From positions 18,878,589-18,942,588 of the forward strand of contig NC_068360.1 in NCBI RefSeq assembly GCF_020536995.1: DNA of 64,000 nucleotides, in the 5' to 3' direction. This document shows positions 1 to 12,409 of this stretch, piece after piece. Source of the stretch: Dreissena polymorpha. Its lineage: Eukaryota; Mollusca; Bivalvia; Myida; Dreissenidae. The first letter of the stretch is position 1. Each line of letters opens with the position of its first letter. Under the pieces are notes generated by a model. It was not told the origin of the DNA. It ran no database searches and saw nothing but the letters and a program-made list of their open reading frames with translations. The position numbers were made by a program, and so were the translations under genes.

Positions 1-455
1 AAGGTACTTAACCCAAAAAGAGACAACAATGTCAGTGTTACGAAAAGTGTTAATTATGACGATAATGGTTATTTTGTTGTCACATCAAATTTTACTCGGC
101 ATTACTTCATTCAAACGTTTATCTTGCAAAGAACAACATCCGCCTTACAAGACCGTACCGTGAGTTGACAAATGTGCAACTTCTAAGTGGCTTAGTGCAT
201 GTGATTTGGACTTTCTATGCCTATCAGTTAATTATCACCATGAGAATAAGAAATGTGCCTTGACGTCTTTCAGACATGATGACGTGACCGTTTGGTCGGT
301 TCCAGAAAAACGGATGGACATTATATTATTTAAAGACTGTCGGTAACTATCCGTTTGAATACTGATAACGAAAATCAAACATGTTGTTTTAAACAAATAC
401 TGTCTTCATTATAAACAAACTTATAAATCATATAAAGCAACATTGTATGACACAG

Positions 456-561
<106 letters not shown>

Positions 562-768
562 TAGATGCAAGATTTGTAAGCGGAATCCAAGTTTGGGAAT
601 CGTCTGTACATCCATGGTATTCATTGGCCGGCGACCTGACCATTGACAGAAATTTTTTGTCCCTCATCGAAGACATCTCATGTTTTCATTCAAATTAGGC
701 TTTAGAAAACTTCCTCATTGTTGAGCTAGATAGGACCATATCCGTTTCCTACATCGACGTGTTGTTCC

Positions 769-931
769 GGTCAAATTGCTGCGGTGAGTTTGTTTAAAAT
801 TGTTATTCCGGTCAAATTGCTGCGGTGAGTTTGTTAAAAATTGTTATTCCAGTCAAATTGCTGCGGTGTGTTTGTTTCAAATTGTTTTTCCGGTCAAAAT
901 GCTGCGGTGAGTTTGTTTAAAATTTGACAAA
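769..931 (+). repeat. Four tandem copies of a 41-bp unit containing a splice donor
   Basis: The unit runs from ggtcaaattgctgcg through gtgagtttgttt to gttattcc and occurs about four times with a few substitutions. The first copy coincides with the exon 2/intron 2 boundary of the PAN/F5-8C pseudogene, so each unit repeats the end of the exon plus a donor (gtgagt three times, gtgtgt once). The intact paralogue has a single copy. Confidence 0.9.
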
Positions 932-1820
932 TGTTGCGGATGTATTCAACGACCATTGAGGACATAGCCTTGTAGTTTTATGTTTCTCTATAAGACTTTA
1001 ACTCAATTGATTTTTGTCTATTTATTTAACATAAACACACGTGAAATAAATACAATCGCGTTCCTATTTGTAAACATTTTAAATACTTACATCGTTATGT
1101 ATTTCAGACTGAAGCATTAGATTTATTTTACTTCTTCACTGGCACTGAAGGTTTTCTTGGACTCGAAATAGTACACATGGATTTAAGAATAACCAAAATG
1201 AGATACTGTTTCCTGTGTGCAATACTTGTTTGAATGATTGATTTTGTTTTAGAGTGGAGAAACCGAAACATCCAAATCAGAGTATCTCAAACGAAGATCG
1301 ATGCTTATGCCAACATAGGCACTGTTTGCGCATTCTATAACGGACCGCCCGTCGACGCGAGCATTCCAGAAAGAATAAAATGTGATGCCAACAGCACCGG
1401 CAATTTCGTCAAATTTGTTCAACGTAACAATTGATACAAATGAGTAATTCAATATCATTTCATTCCTAGGTTGCAATAAAGATGATTATTTATCTATTAA
1501 GATAAGTTTAGTAAGAAATTAATATTTGAGTATGTCTTGCACGTTTAAGGTACTGCTATACTGAGAAAGGTAATTTTGATAATCAAACGACAACGAACAC
1601 ATTGTGTATCAATTGTTGCTTTAAGATTGTATTATTCAAATCAGACTTATACAAACATAACGATGTGTGTTTCAAATAATTGACATATACGAGTCAAATA
1701 ACAACAAAATATGTATGAGAAAACAATGTTTGCGCTCTTTGATCTGCTTGTTCAAATATAGTATCTTCATTGGTGTTCATGATATTTAATTACAATACAA
1801 CTCCCGACCTTGTCAATTTG

Positions 1821-3239
1821 TATATTTCTCCTGTCAAGACTTAATATCATATTTTAATATCTTGTTTTGGTAAATATATGTAGATACTTCTTGAGTGACA
1901 TTCGTATGTCATATACATGTATGTATTTTGAGCTCATATCCTTTTATTGTTCTTCAAATCCTTTCTTGACATACATATATACACAATGTGTTTTTTCTGT
2001 CTACAAAATGAAATTCTGGCAAACTTCCGAACGATTGCGAAAACTGACAACGAAATTCATGATCAAGGAAAAAACTTCAGAACATCTTTTGAAACATTTC
2101 TGAAAACTGTTATAATCAGTTATATATGTATTTAAAAAAATGTGTAGTTGAAATACATCAGATATAGAAGAAAAGGTTATCTGTTTTAAATAATTTATTT
2201 ACTGACAGTTGTACTTCGCAAAGCATTAAATATTCGAAATGGTATTAACGGTTTCATATGACCTTGTGTAAAAGAATTTTTTCTGCTCATGCAAGTATTC
2301 GGTAGCATGAAAACAAATAACATGCACTACATGTTTGTTTGGGATGTATTTAAATTTAAATTATATTGATATTGAGGAACAGTATATGCTTAATAAGTTT
2401 GAAATAGTTAGTATTTGTTTGTTAAACGTGTTTTATTGTGATTTGCTGATGGCATTGTAATATTTGCGGAGTCGGAAGCTCGACTTCAAAACAGATAAAA
2501 AAAAGGCGGACATAACAGACGAAATTTAAGCTTTTATTAACAATGACTCATTGTAGAAATAGTGAATATTTTAAATTGCCTAGATAAAGAATTAATCTCT
2601 GTTTTTGTTGTTAACAGAATACACACTTTCAGGACAGCAACAACTTTAAGGTCATTGAAACTGTGTCGCAAGAAATATATCTTTAATTCGGATTATTCGA
2701 AACCGCGTTATGCTTTTGAAATATATGTATTTATGTGCGTAAATGTACTTTCTTCTTGATTAAACACACAGGCATCACACGCTCTCGCTTTTATGAAAAC
2801 TACGCAATTAATACTCGCTAAATTTTCATTTTTCGACCTCTTTCAATGTTTTTGCTTATGTATTTTGATAATAAAATTTAAAGTTACTTAGATTGAAATA
2901 CCATATTGCAAAGAATAAGACATGGCATTAAAGGTTCACATTAGAGCTATCACATGTTTGTAATTGATTGCACTTCAATAAATGTATATACAAACCAAAC
3001 TTTTGTATATGTACTGAGCTTAAATAGTAATTGTATCAAGTAAAGTTCCATAAAAGGACATGATACCCTGGCCTTACAACTTATTAATATATTTTTAACG
3101 CAAACATAAGCGTAACAGATGCTTCTTAATGGTTTCTCGTGTAAGCAACATCTCTTAATCAAGCGACAATTTTTTTTAAAGTCATGATAATTATCACTTG
3201 TATGAATGTATATCCTAGTTTCTTTTAAGAAACGAAGAA
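1821..3239. other. No feature recognised
   Basis: AT-rich sequence with short chance open frames only. Its right part may hold the diverged left end of the pogo element that follows; by comparison with the shorter relative at 7,288-8,306 that end would fall near 3,090, but I see no clear terminal repeat there. Confidence 0.5.
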
Positions 3240-6114
3240 ACGAAAATCATGAGAAAAAACAGGTAATAACACAATAAATATGATATGAACTTGGAATAAT
3301 TACATATATTGTCCGATTTTTATCCTTGTTCCCATAGAAATCGCCTAAAAAATGTTGAAAATCTGCAAAATTCTTTCACCACACGGACGCCGCTGTTTGT
3401 TGTAATCGAAACATGGTGTAAGGGTTGTTTCCCTTGGAGGCCCGTCTCGAATTTCTAGTGTGTTCAGTGTTTTGAATACTTTGCATTACAATACAATTAA
3501 AAATCAATTAACGTCGTTTTAAAATAATTCACACATATCCTGTTCTCTCTTTTGAAACTCCAGCCTTATCCAAAGTCTAGCAAGCATTACGCGAAGTACC
3601 GCACTTACACCCCAGAGCTTCTAGATAAGGCATTATATAGTGTCAAAACTGAAAAACTATCCGTGAGAAAGGCAGCCTTGATGTTTGGAGTCCCAATTCA
3701 GACTCTGCGAGATAGAGTGAAAGGGCGTGTTGACCCCACGAACTTAAAAAAACGAGACAACATTGCTATCGTTGGAAGAGGAGCAATCTCTTGTTGAGCA
3801 TGTAGAGGTAATGGCACAGCTAGGCTATGGCATAACCAACAATAAACTTAAGGAGCTTGGCGGAGAATTAGCCCAGACATTAGGAATAAAATCAAACGCA
3901 AAACCGCTAAGCAACTGCTGGTTGACTGGGTTCTTAAAGCGATGGAAAGAGCGTGTAAGCTCGGTAAAACCGAGTGCGCTGGAAACCAACAGAGCGAAAT
4001 CGGCATCCCCTGTTGTGGTCGAACGATACTTCGAAAATCTGAAAAAGGTTATTGAAGAAAACGAGTTGTCTGATAAGCCCCAATTCGTATACAATCTTGA
4101 CGAAACCGGCATTCAGCCAGAGCACCGCCCTCCAAACATAATTGCCCCCATACATGAAAAACCACAGTCTGTGACTTCCCCCCGCTCCACAACCACAACT
4201 GTGATAGGTTGCGCAAACGCGGCCGGAAATCATCTGCCCCTGTTCTTCATTTATAAAGGAAAGCGGATGAACGATGACCTTTACAAAGGCAGCTCGCCAG
4301 GGACCAAGATTGTGATGTCAGAATCGGGATGGTCAAATTCAGCCATATTCAGCGATTACATTCAAAACCACTTCCTCCCAAATGTCCGGTCAATCGCTAA
4401 CGCAACGCAGAAGATACTGCTCATATACGATGGCCACGCAAGCCACACATCCAAGCAGATGATTGATTGGGCGGTAGCGAATAACAGCATTCTGTTTGTT
4501 TTACCGGCACATACGTCTCATCTCCTTCAGCCGCTTGATGTGGGGATATTCGGACCATTTAAGGGCTATTATTAAAGGGAATGTGCCTCTTTCATGAGAG
4601 AAAACATGGGAAAGTCGGTAACCAAATATGACATGACAGCATTGGCGTGTAAAGCATACCTTCGCGCCATGTGCCCCTCAAATATAACTGGCGCCTTTAA
4701 AAAAGCAGGAATATATCCTCTAGATGGAAACGCGGTGGAGCGGGAAAAATTGTTTCCCTGTGAATCATTCACAGACAACACACCCGTTCAGAAGGTCAAG
4801 GCAATGAAGAAGGGAAAAGATGCTGTTGAAGCATATTTAAAAGTGAAAATGGAAACTGCGGAGATTCCTCCTAGCAAAACATGCGGTTGTGCATGCACAC
4901 GTGCTCCAAAGTTGAAAATCCGAAGAATGCAAAGCCACGCCTTTCCAAACCAAGACCTGGGGAAAAAAACATAACAGATTCCTCGTTTATTGACGCATTA
5001 TCCCAGTACGAAGAGGATAATGAAAATATGCTTACCAAAGGAAAGGGAAAGAGGATCGAGAAAAAGAGGAAATCCACATCTATCGTCATAATGGATCCAC
5101 TCAATCCCAAACCATCGACCAGTGGAATGGGAAACGTATCCGGATCAGATGATGAGAGCATTGACGATGACGAAGAAGTGTGCTGTGTCTGTGGAAAGTT
5201 TTACCCCCCAAATGATGGCACCAGGCAATACGTAAAGATCGTGACCTGGGCCTATTGCGACAAATGTTCTCACTGCGTACATTTGGCATTTTGTCACAAA
5301 AAAACTGTCATTAGAAGGGGTGACAGCTTTTTATGCCCCCACTGTGATTAAACTGAGTTATATTTAAGTTATATAGTTCTTGTTACTTGATTTCGAGTTT
5401 ATTAGTTAAACATCAGAATACTAGATAGCGTTTTCTTCTTAGATATTATTTTATCTGATGCTATGGATTTCATTTAAATCGTATGTTTTTCTAGCGATGC
5501 ATACTCGATTTAGTTTAACAAACAAACGCCCAATGGTCCGTCAAGAAACTTTAGTTTTTATTATGTGCGACTGTTTTACTTGGATATTCAATCTGAAACA
5601 GTTGCACATATTCAAAGTTAAGTGCATTCACGGACCACTGGCCGTTGTTTCGCTATTTTCCGTTAATCGATACACTTTATCTAGACCTCTGATAACATTT
5701 AACACAGTTGATATTTCTTTTTTATGTTTACCGATGTTTTTTTAAACCCTTCTGTTTAATACAGTTTAATCACGAAAGTCAGCTAAAACAACAAATTTTG
5801 ATTAGAAATAAACACATATTCACAAAAACAGACATCATTTATTATAAACACATGCCAGGGCCTTGCTATGACGTCATCAAACTCAGTGCACGATCTTATA
5901 GGGTAATTTCCTGTGACGCAGACTACGATGTACACACATGTTTAAAGGTACGTAACTCCGTTATTTTATCTGAAAAGCAAACTGATTCACTCGTTATTGG
6001 TTAAACAAAGGATAAATCTAAAAGCATATATCACATTAAGGTAGTGTTTACTGATTTGTCATAAAAATAAATGCGTTTGAAGTTTAAGGTGCACGAACTT
6101 ATAGGTTTAGAGGC
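3240..6114 (+). mobile_element. pogo-type (Tc1/mariner superfamily) DNA transposon, broken copy
   Basis: The right end is defined by the terminal repeat tgcacgaacttataggttta then gaggc, followed by TA, the expected pogo/Tc1-mariner target dinucleotide. The same terminal sequence, inverted, begins the shorter relative at 7,288. Alignment to that relative starts near 3,240 (aaaatcatgag) and continues through the 5' leader (cccttggaggcccgtctcg). The left terminal repeat is not recognisable. The interior holds the transposase at 3,552-5,351 and about 760 bp of 3' non-coding sequence, which the relative conserves. Confidence 0.8.
3552..5351 (+). pseudogene. pogo-like transposase: Psq HTH, DDE_1 catalytic domain, C-terminal PHD-like finger
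   Basis: A cut-and-paste transposase in at least four pieces. Piece 1 (3,552-3,797) has a pipsqueak-type helix-turn-helix: YTPELLDKALYSVKTEKLSV, then RKAALMFGVPIQTLRDRVKG. Piece 2 (3,763-4,575) has the second DNA-binding helix region (LTGFLKRWKERVS) and the DDE_1 catalytic core, with aspartates in YNLDETGI, LLIYDGHASHTS and LLQPLDVGIFGPFK and 35 residues between the second and third (DD35D). Piece 3 (in frame from about 4,576 to 4,890) carries the family's usual C-terminal helices (ITGAFKKAGIYPLDG). Piece 4 (to 5,351) ends in a Cys/His array: CCVC, then CDKCSHCVHLAFC, then CPHC, a PHD-like C4HC3 order. The breaks are a frameshift near 3,760, a TAA at 4,573-4,575 and a frameshift near 4,890, so it is inactive as read. 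pogo-family transposases related to CENP-B and Jerky are known; that the finger reads chromatin is inference. Confidence 0.85.
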
Positions 6115-7287
6115 TAAATGTTTATTACTTTTATTGCTATTTAAGTAATATATGGATAGCTGAAGACTTTATATAATTTTTTAGTAAACTGTACTAGTCA
6201 AGCTCATTGTTGTTATAACGGCATTAAACAGTTTGTCACATTTACTACTAGTGACCTAGTTTGAGTTTGGAACAACACTTTTCTGTAAGAGGGCCAGATG
6301 CATTATGAGGCACATTCACATTAGGGCGATATATGTGTGTTTGAATTTATCGCTAGCACGTAACCCCACTGTGTTTAAAGCGTTATGTTGAAGGAAGTGC
6401 TTAGTTTCTATGACAATGCCGCTCGTTGGTCTCAGGAGTCAGATGGTCGGCACCTTTTGCAAACTTTCAGACAATAGTGACATAAAACTAGTACACATGT
6501 ATGAGTCAAATACTTTTAATTTTATCCACCTATTCAGATCCCACATTATTTAAGTATTACTCCAAACATACCAGTTTTAGCATATCATAATTGAACGTTC
6601 TTGGCTTTTGTCTAGGAAAGGATTGATTGTTTTTCTTAATTTGAAACAATTTAATATCCTGAATAATTCTTTATTGTATTCATATTCATATGTTTTAGTC
6701 GTATTAATGCGCGTTGACACGCTTGTTAAAAAAGTTAATAATAATGTCGGTCTTGCAGTAATGTTTTGGATGATAGAAGCGCACGTTCATTCAATATCAT
6801 TCTAATTTGTCAATATCAATTTAAGTTCATGCAGATACAAAAAGCTGAACATAATGTTGGCTACACCGGTGTCGTGTTGAATATATATTTCTTCTATTTG
6901 GTATAGCATTAATGAAATTACGGTTTTATGCAAAGTGATCTTAAAAAGTATTAAGGGCATTACATCTTTTTTTTCCATAGGAAATAGAGTCTTTCGCATT
7001 CGCTTGATGGATGAATAAAAATCATCTACCATAACTAGCTTTTACGAACTCACTTACGACTCAACTTATCTGCCGTTCTAAAATACACTTAGCAAGTCAG
7101 CATAAGAAAATGTTTTCAATTTCCACATCGTTTAAGCGTTACGGAGTCAATACAGTTAAACATTGTGGAACAAAAATATTTTAATTACAAGCTACTTGAA
7201 TCGATGTCAACGCTTGACGTAAAACGCTGTTTCACAAATTTCAAAATTAGCATTCACTCGATGCAAACAAGACGAAAGTCGTAAGTA
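6115..7287. other. No feature recognised between the two pogo elements
   Basis: AT-rich sequence without a supported gene. Short open frames here have no recognisable domain. Confidence 0.5.
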
Positions 7288-8306
7288 GCCTCTAAACCTA
7301 TAAGTTCGTGCACCTTAAATTTCAATGGCATATCTTTCATGAAAATTCATTAGACAATAACTAAACTTGATATATACTTTATGATTTATCTTTTGTTTAA
7401 CAAATAACGAGTGAAATATGTTGGTTGACAGATAATAATAATGGAGTTACGTACCTTTAAACATTCATGTATATGGTAGTCTGCGTCACACAGAATTACC
7501 CTATAAGATCGTGCAACGATTTTGATGACGTCACAGCGAGGCCCTGGGATGTGTTTATAATAGCCGATATATGTTTTTGTGAATATGTGTTTATTTGTAT
7601 TAAATATGTGTTGTTTTAGATGAATTTCGTGAATAAACTGTGTTGAAAATAATGGTTTAAACAAAACTGGTCTTCATAAAAACGAAATATGAACTGTGAT
7701 AACTGTATTCAGAGGTCTAGATAAAGTGTATTTACTAACGGAAAATAGCTAAATAAAATTCTATTCACAATGGGGGCATAAAAGGCTGTCACCCTTCTAA
7801 TGACAGTTGTTTTGTGACAAAATCCCAAATTGACGCAGTGAGAACCTTTATCGCAATAGGCCGGACACGATCTTAACGTATGGTCTCGTGTCATCATTTG
7901 GGGGTAAAATTTCCCGCATACACAGCATACTTTAATCGTATTGTAATGCAAAGTACAGAGAGCACAATACAAATTCGAGACGGGCCTCCAAGGGAAACTA
8001 CTCTTAAAACATTTTACGATCAAAACATTGACAAACATAGCCGTCTGGTGAAGGAAATGTGCAGATTTTAAACATTGTTTTGGCTATTTCTTTGGAACGA
8101 GGTCAGAAAAACGGACAATTTATATCATATTTATTGTTTTTGCCTCATGATTTTGTCTTATCGGCTGTGGAAATTCTCGCGTTACAAAAGTGAACAGTTT
8201 TCGGGGGGGGGGGGTCGGGCACGTTCGTTTGAATGTTGCTTAGAAGTTTACGTCATAAAAAAGTACACGATGTTATAGGGCTGCACGAAGTTATAGGAAT
8301 AGAGGA
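7288..8306 (-). mobile_element. Internally deleted pogo relative (non-autonomous), 1,019 bp
   Basis: Bounded by inverted terminal repeats (cctctaaacctataagttcg at the left, tgcacgaagttataggaata then gagga at the right) and flanked on both sides by TA, as expected for a pogo insertion. On the minus strand it keeps the 5' leader of the larger element (cccttggaggcccgtctcg to tttgcattacaatacgatt), then jumps straight to the PHD-finger end (VCCVCGKFYP, then HCVNLGFCHK) and the 3' non-coding part. About 1.6 kb, covering nearly all of the transposase, is missing. A second inverted motif (ctataacatcgtg) lies just inside the minus-strand 5' terminus. The finger region is no longer open in one frame. 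Confidence 0.85.
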
Positions 8307-11300
8307 TAATGGTTTCAATAGTTTACCGTAGGCAGTTCCATAATACATTGTTAAGAAATCATAAGTATTCGTCCGGAGACTGACGTCATCTGCACGAAAC
8401 AAAGTAATTGAACACGTCTTTCGCTTTGAGCTGTTATTCACTAACATACGCATCGTCTCTTTGTTGCACTCTGCTTAGCACATAAGTTTCGAAATGGTGT
8501 AAATTGTTTCTATTGCCGTTTGATAACATTTGTCCTGCTCATTTAAGAAGTTGCATCTAGGGCCAGATAAAGTTTCGCAGGAAACCAAACTAAAACGCAA
8601 ACTAAACTGTTATAATGAAACAACATTCAACAAATAAAGTTATCTGTTAAATGAAAAGTATGTGAAAATAACGTGTCAACGATTAGTGTTACCATAATAA
8701 AAATGTTCTATGAGAAAACGCAAACACAGGATGCATTTAACACTTATAGTTTTTGATCAGACACATATACCCTTTTGGAACCGCAAACAATGTTGATCTA
8801 GTCTAAATTAAAACAAATGTTTGTTGTAATGAATGCGTCTTTGATTCAAAAGCGATCTGGTGCTGGTTCGTTCATTTACGATATTGAAGTCAAAATAATT
8901 TCCCTACATCTAAAATGTATTCTGGTTAATTAACGTTTGAAAGTTTCTTTTTTTCAGATGATTTACTGTTTAGACTATGAACAAATGTATTTTAAAGGCA
9001 TCAATTCAGACAATTATTGAATTAGAATGTCCAAAACTTTATTGTGTACTTGCATAAGGTTGTCATGCAATAACGAGAATGAACAAAGCTATACGATTAA
9101 GATATAAATCAACTAATGTTTTTTAATTCAATTTATTGTTCAAATTGAATGCGTAAACATTTAATTAATCGTATTTTAATAACAATTTGGTCGCTCTATT
9201 TTTTTTAACTTGCAGTGTTTTCTGTATAAATAAGCACTATCAATATTCAGACATTTGCATTTTATCAGAAGTCTTCCGATTTGCCTCAATCCATTGACAT
9301 ATTTCACAATCTGAACACGGTTAAGAAATCTGACTGATAAATGTGAGAAGAGAGTAGACTGCAACATTTATTTGAGAAAACAGGGCATGTGTTCCGGTTA
9401 TAGATACTTATGCTTTTTGTGTTTTTTTTTATTTATAATTTTAGGTTCTATTGTATTATGTTAAAAAGAGCAGCTACTACCTACTCTAAAGCTAGTAAGC
9501 AAATCGCCCAACGATCAATCTGTAATTTTTCGGCGTAAGCTGCATAAGCCAGCTTTTCACCTTAGCCTGACCTTTGTAAGTGTCCAATAAAATTCCAATA
9601 AAATTTCCCGCGGCTAGGTACGAATGAATACACTTCATTTATTCCATTGGCTGATTTGAGTATACCACCAGAACATTGGAAACATATCCGCGTCTTTGTA
9701 ACACTGTTTTACTGTATGAAACAATTTTATCTCGAATGAAAAGGCTTAACAGATAGAACAGTTTTACACTCAATTCTCGACATCAATACAGTTTGTGCGT
9801 ACACCTTTTATTTTCAGAGTATTACCAGCGCAAGAGCGTTTATACTTAAAAGGCTATGTTCTCATATTTAGTACTTACTTCCTTATTCCTGTCAACATGT
9901 TAACATGTAAAAGTATAAAGAGCAATGGAAGCGAGGCCTCACTTTAAAGCATTGCATTTCAACCCGCGAGGTATATCGGGTCAATTCGCGGACATTCAGA
10001 GTTTATATACAGGTCATCACCGGAGTTGGCGGCCAGTAAAATAATCGTTATATAATACAGACGCTATCCGTGAACTAGGTGACCTGGAATTTTCTTTAGA
10101 CCAGAAATATGTTAAATGAAGATATTCAGCAATATAATTATGGTATGTAAATAAAAGATTCTTAATGTGTTTTCAACAATATAATGATAAATATTATTGT
10201 TGATAAATTTAACAATAATTATTCGTCCATATTGCCTAATGTACTAAAGTGACATTATGAGCATGTAACAGTTTATAGGTGTCTATCGCAACCGTTGATT
10301 ATTTTTTATGTTTCTACTTCATATACACTTATATTAATTAATGCAGCATCATCATACTAAAACAATATACCAGAAAGAGAAAAATAATGCATTTGAATAT
10401 CAACCGTACTTTCGTTTGACAACTGATCATGCGTTTACGAGTTGAACCTAAATTTAGTTTTAGTGCCGATTTGTTCATACGACACAAAGACACGAAATTG
10501 TTTTACGGATCATTTCAGCTTTCAGGACTGGGTGGGTCACGTAAGAATATCGAATATAAAATATATTTTTATAAACAACTGGTAGCAAGGTGAGTTGCAG
10601 ATAATTAATCAGTAACCACATTTTAACTAACTATTTTGACCTGTTAATTCTTTTCAGCTCAATTCAACAGTGCAAAATGCCCATAATATTACTTTAAGCA
10701 TTAGCACGATGATAATTGATACTGTTAATAATCGAATCAAATAGCAATGCCCGACAAACCACTAAAACAGGTTTGTTCGAAGAACGCGCCTATAAATACG
10801 GATACTTCTCGTGTGGCCGGTTGACTCATATGTTTAAATTTCACTTCCATTCTTCTTTTGGTTTTCTGTTTTGTATCTATAGGTTTATGACCAGCAATAT
10901 GTTATAATGTAAAATAAGCCGCGAAAACTCCCCGTAACATCCCGTACTGCGTGTGATGCAGCTAAGAACTGCACAGAAAAAGACATTCGCTATCCTTGAT
11001 CTCATTCATTAGACTATTTACGCCGTATATCTTTTTTAAAGATATTTCTTGTTCAATATCACCTAATATATGTTAACATAAATAGTTCAACAATCGGACA
11101 AGTGTAATCTGGTTACCGCGAGTTGATGTCAACAACCATTCTTAAGGTGTTATCAATCCAATTAAGTGTCGCTTAATATTCATATGTATCGGATAATTTT
11201 CAAATATGTGTTGATCAGTGTTATAGCGTGGTTAAAAACAAATTTCGTCAATGGCTTCAGATGAGTTTATCCTTCGGCGTAAGAGCTGGCACATATCAAA

Positions 11301-11445
11301 AAGATTCCAAAATATCAGCATTTTAACGTTACATAGTCCTCATTGCAATGTCATTCCCATCGTTAGACGGTCGACATTTGTTTATACATATTTTTGCTTG
11401 AGTGGATATTGATAGATTTTAGTTTAACCTATTAATTTTTTCTCG
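8307..11445. other. No feature recognised
   Basis: Three kilobases of AT-rich DNA with only short chance frames. No tRNA, terminal repeat or conserved protein segment seen by eye. Confidence 0.5.
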
Positions 11446-11572
11446 ATTGCATCGAAAGCCTCAGGCTTATTGAAACGCTCTCAAAACAATCCCAAAGTGG
11501 GAATCAAACCATAGAGACCTACCGGTCGCTAGGCAGACACCATATCCATAACGTCATGGCGATAGCTTTTAA
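11446..11572 (-). mobile_element. tRNA-derived SINE fragment
   Basis: On the minus strand, tatggatatggtgtctgcct resembles a tRNA A-box region, and ggtttgattccc about 35 bases later is a B-box. The head resembles the SINE at 59,824 (gtgaatatggtgtctgctt, then gggtttgaactcc). Cloverleaf pairing is poor, so it is a SINE remnant and not a tRNA gene. Confidence 0.5.
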
Positions 11573-12409
11573 AAGCTTGCCAAAACTTGGCAACAATTCA
11601 AAGCGGAAATTAACACAATAGTCACAAGTGTTATGCCAATAAAACAGGAAATGATAACATATTTATAACGTGCGTTACCATGACTTTCTCGCAAGAGACT
11701 GACATAACTTTGCCGACAAAACAATTGTAACGCAAGAGTATGGTAAAGTAATGGTTGCCCTTGGATAACGCAAAAGCAAAGTTTAGCCGACCTTTATTGC
11801 ATTTGTTAGTTTTTGGCGTTGTTTGCTGAAACAAATGGTATTTTATTTCTAGACCACGCAAAATCCTGTCAACAAATACTTTTATTTCTATACCCTTTTA
11901 TTAAAGTACGAATGAAACTTTCACATCAAACTTAAATCGTACATTATGTTCGCAAGAGTTTTATTGCGTACAATAGATTGGCCGCCCCACTTCAAAGTCG
12001 TTTGACGGTTTTCTATAATATTATTTTGTAGGCAGAAAATACATTTTGAAACATGAGTCGCACATGAAGTTTATAATTGATTTGCAGAACAATATTAAGG
12101 CCATTGCTAAAAGGGAAACCTGTTGTAATAGCTTCAAGAGCTTCACAAGCAAACATATTTTAACTAACATACGAAATATGCACAAATTACACAGTTACAC
12201 TATTCAATAACAATATAAAATGTAAAATTTATAAAATACCAAATGGTAATGTAACATGTAACCTATATCGAGAGTAGTTAAACTGTGTCATCTATACAAG
12301 CTGAAAATCTAAATGTAAGCACATTTTAGCGGTTATTGTTTGCCCAAATTCAAAATCCACAAAAAATGACAAAAATATATCCTACATGATCGCTTGATTG
12401 GACAAAGAT
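11573..12409. other. No feature recognised
   Basis: AT-rich sequence between a SINE remnant and the inverted duplication; nothing supported. Confidence 0.5.

Noticed and set aside
8204-8213. Poly-G run as a G-quadruplex regulator
   Set aside because: A single G run without partner runs nearby; also a common site of length error.
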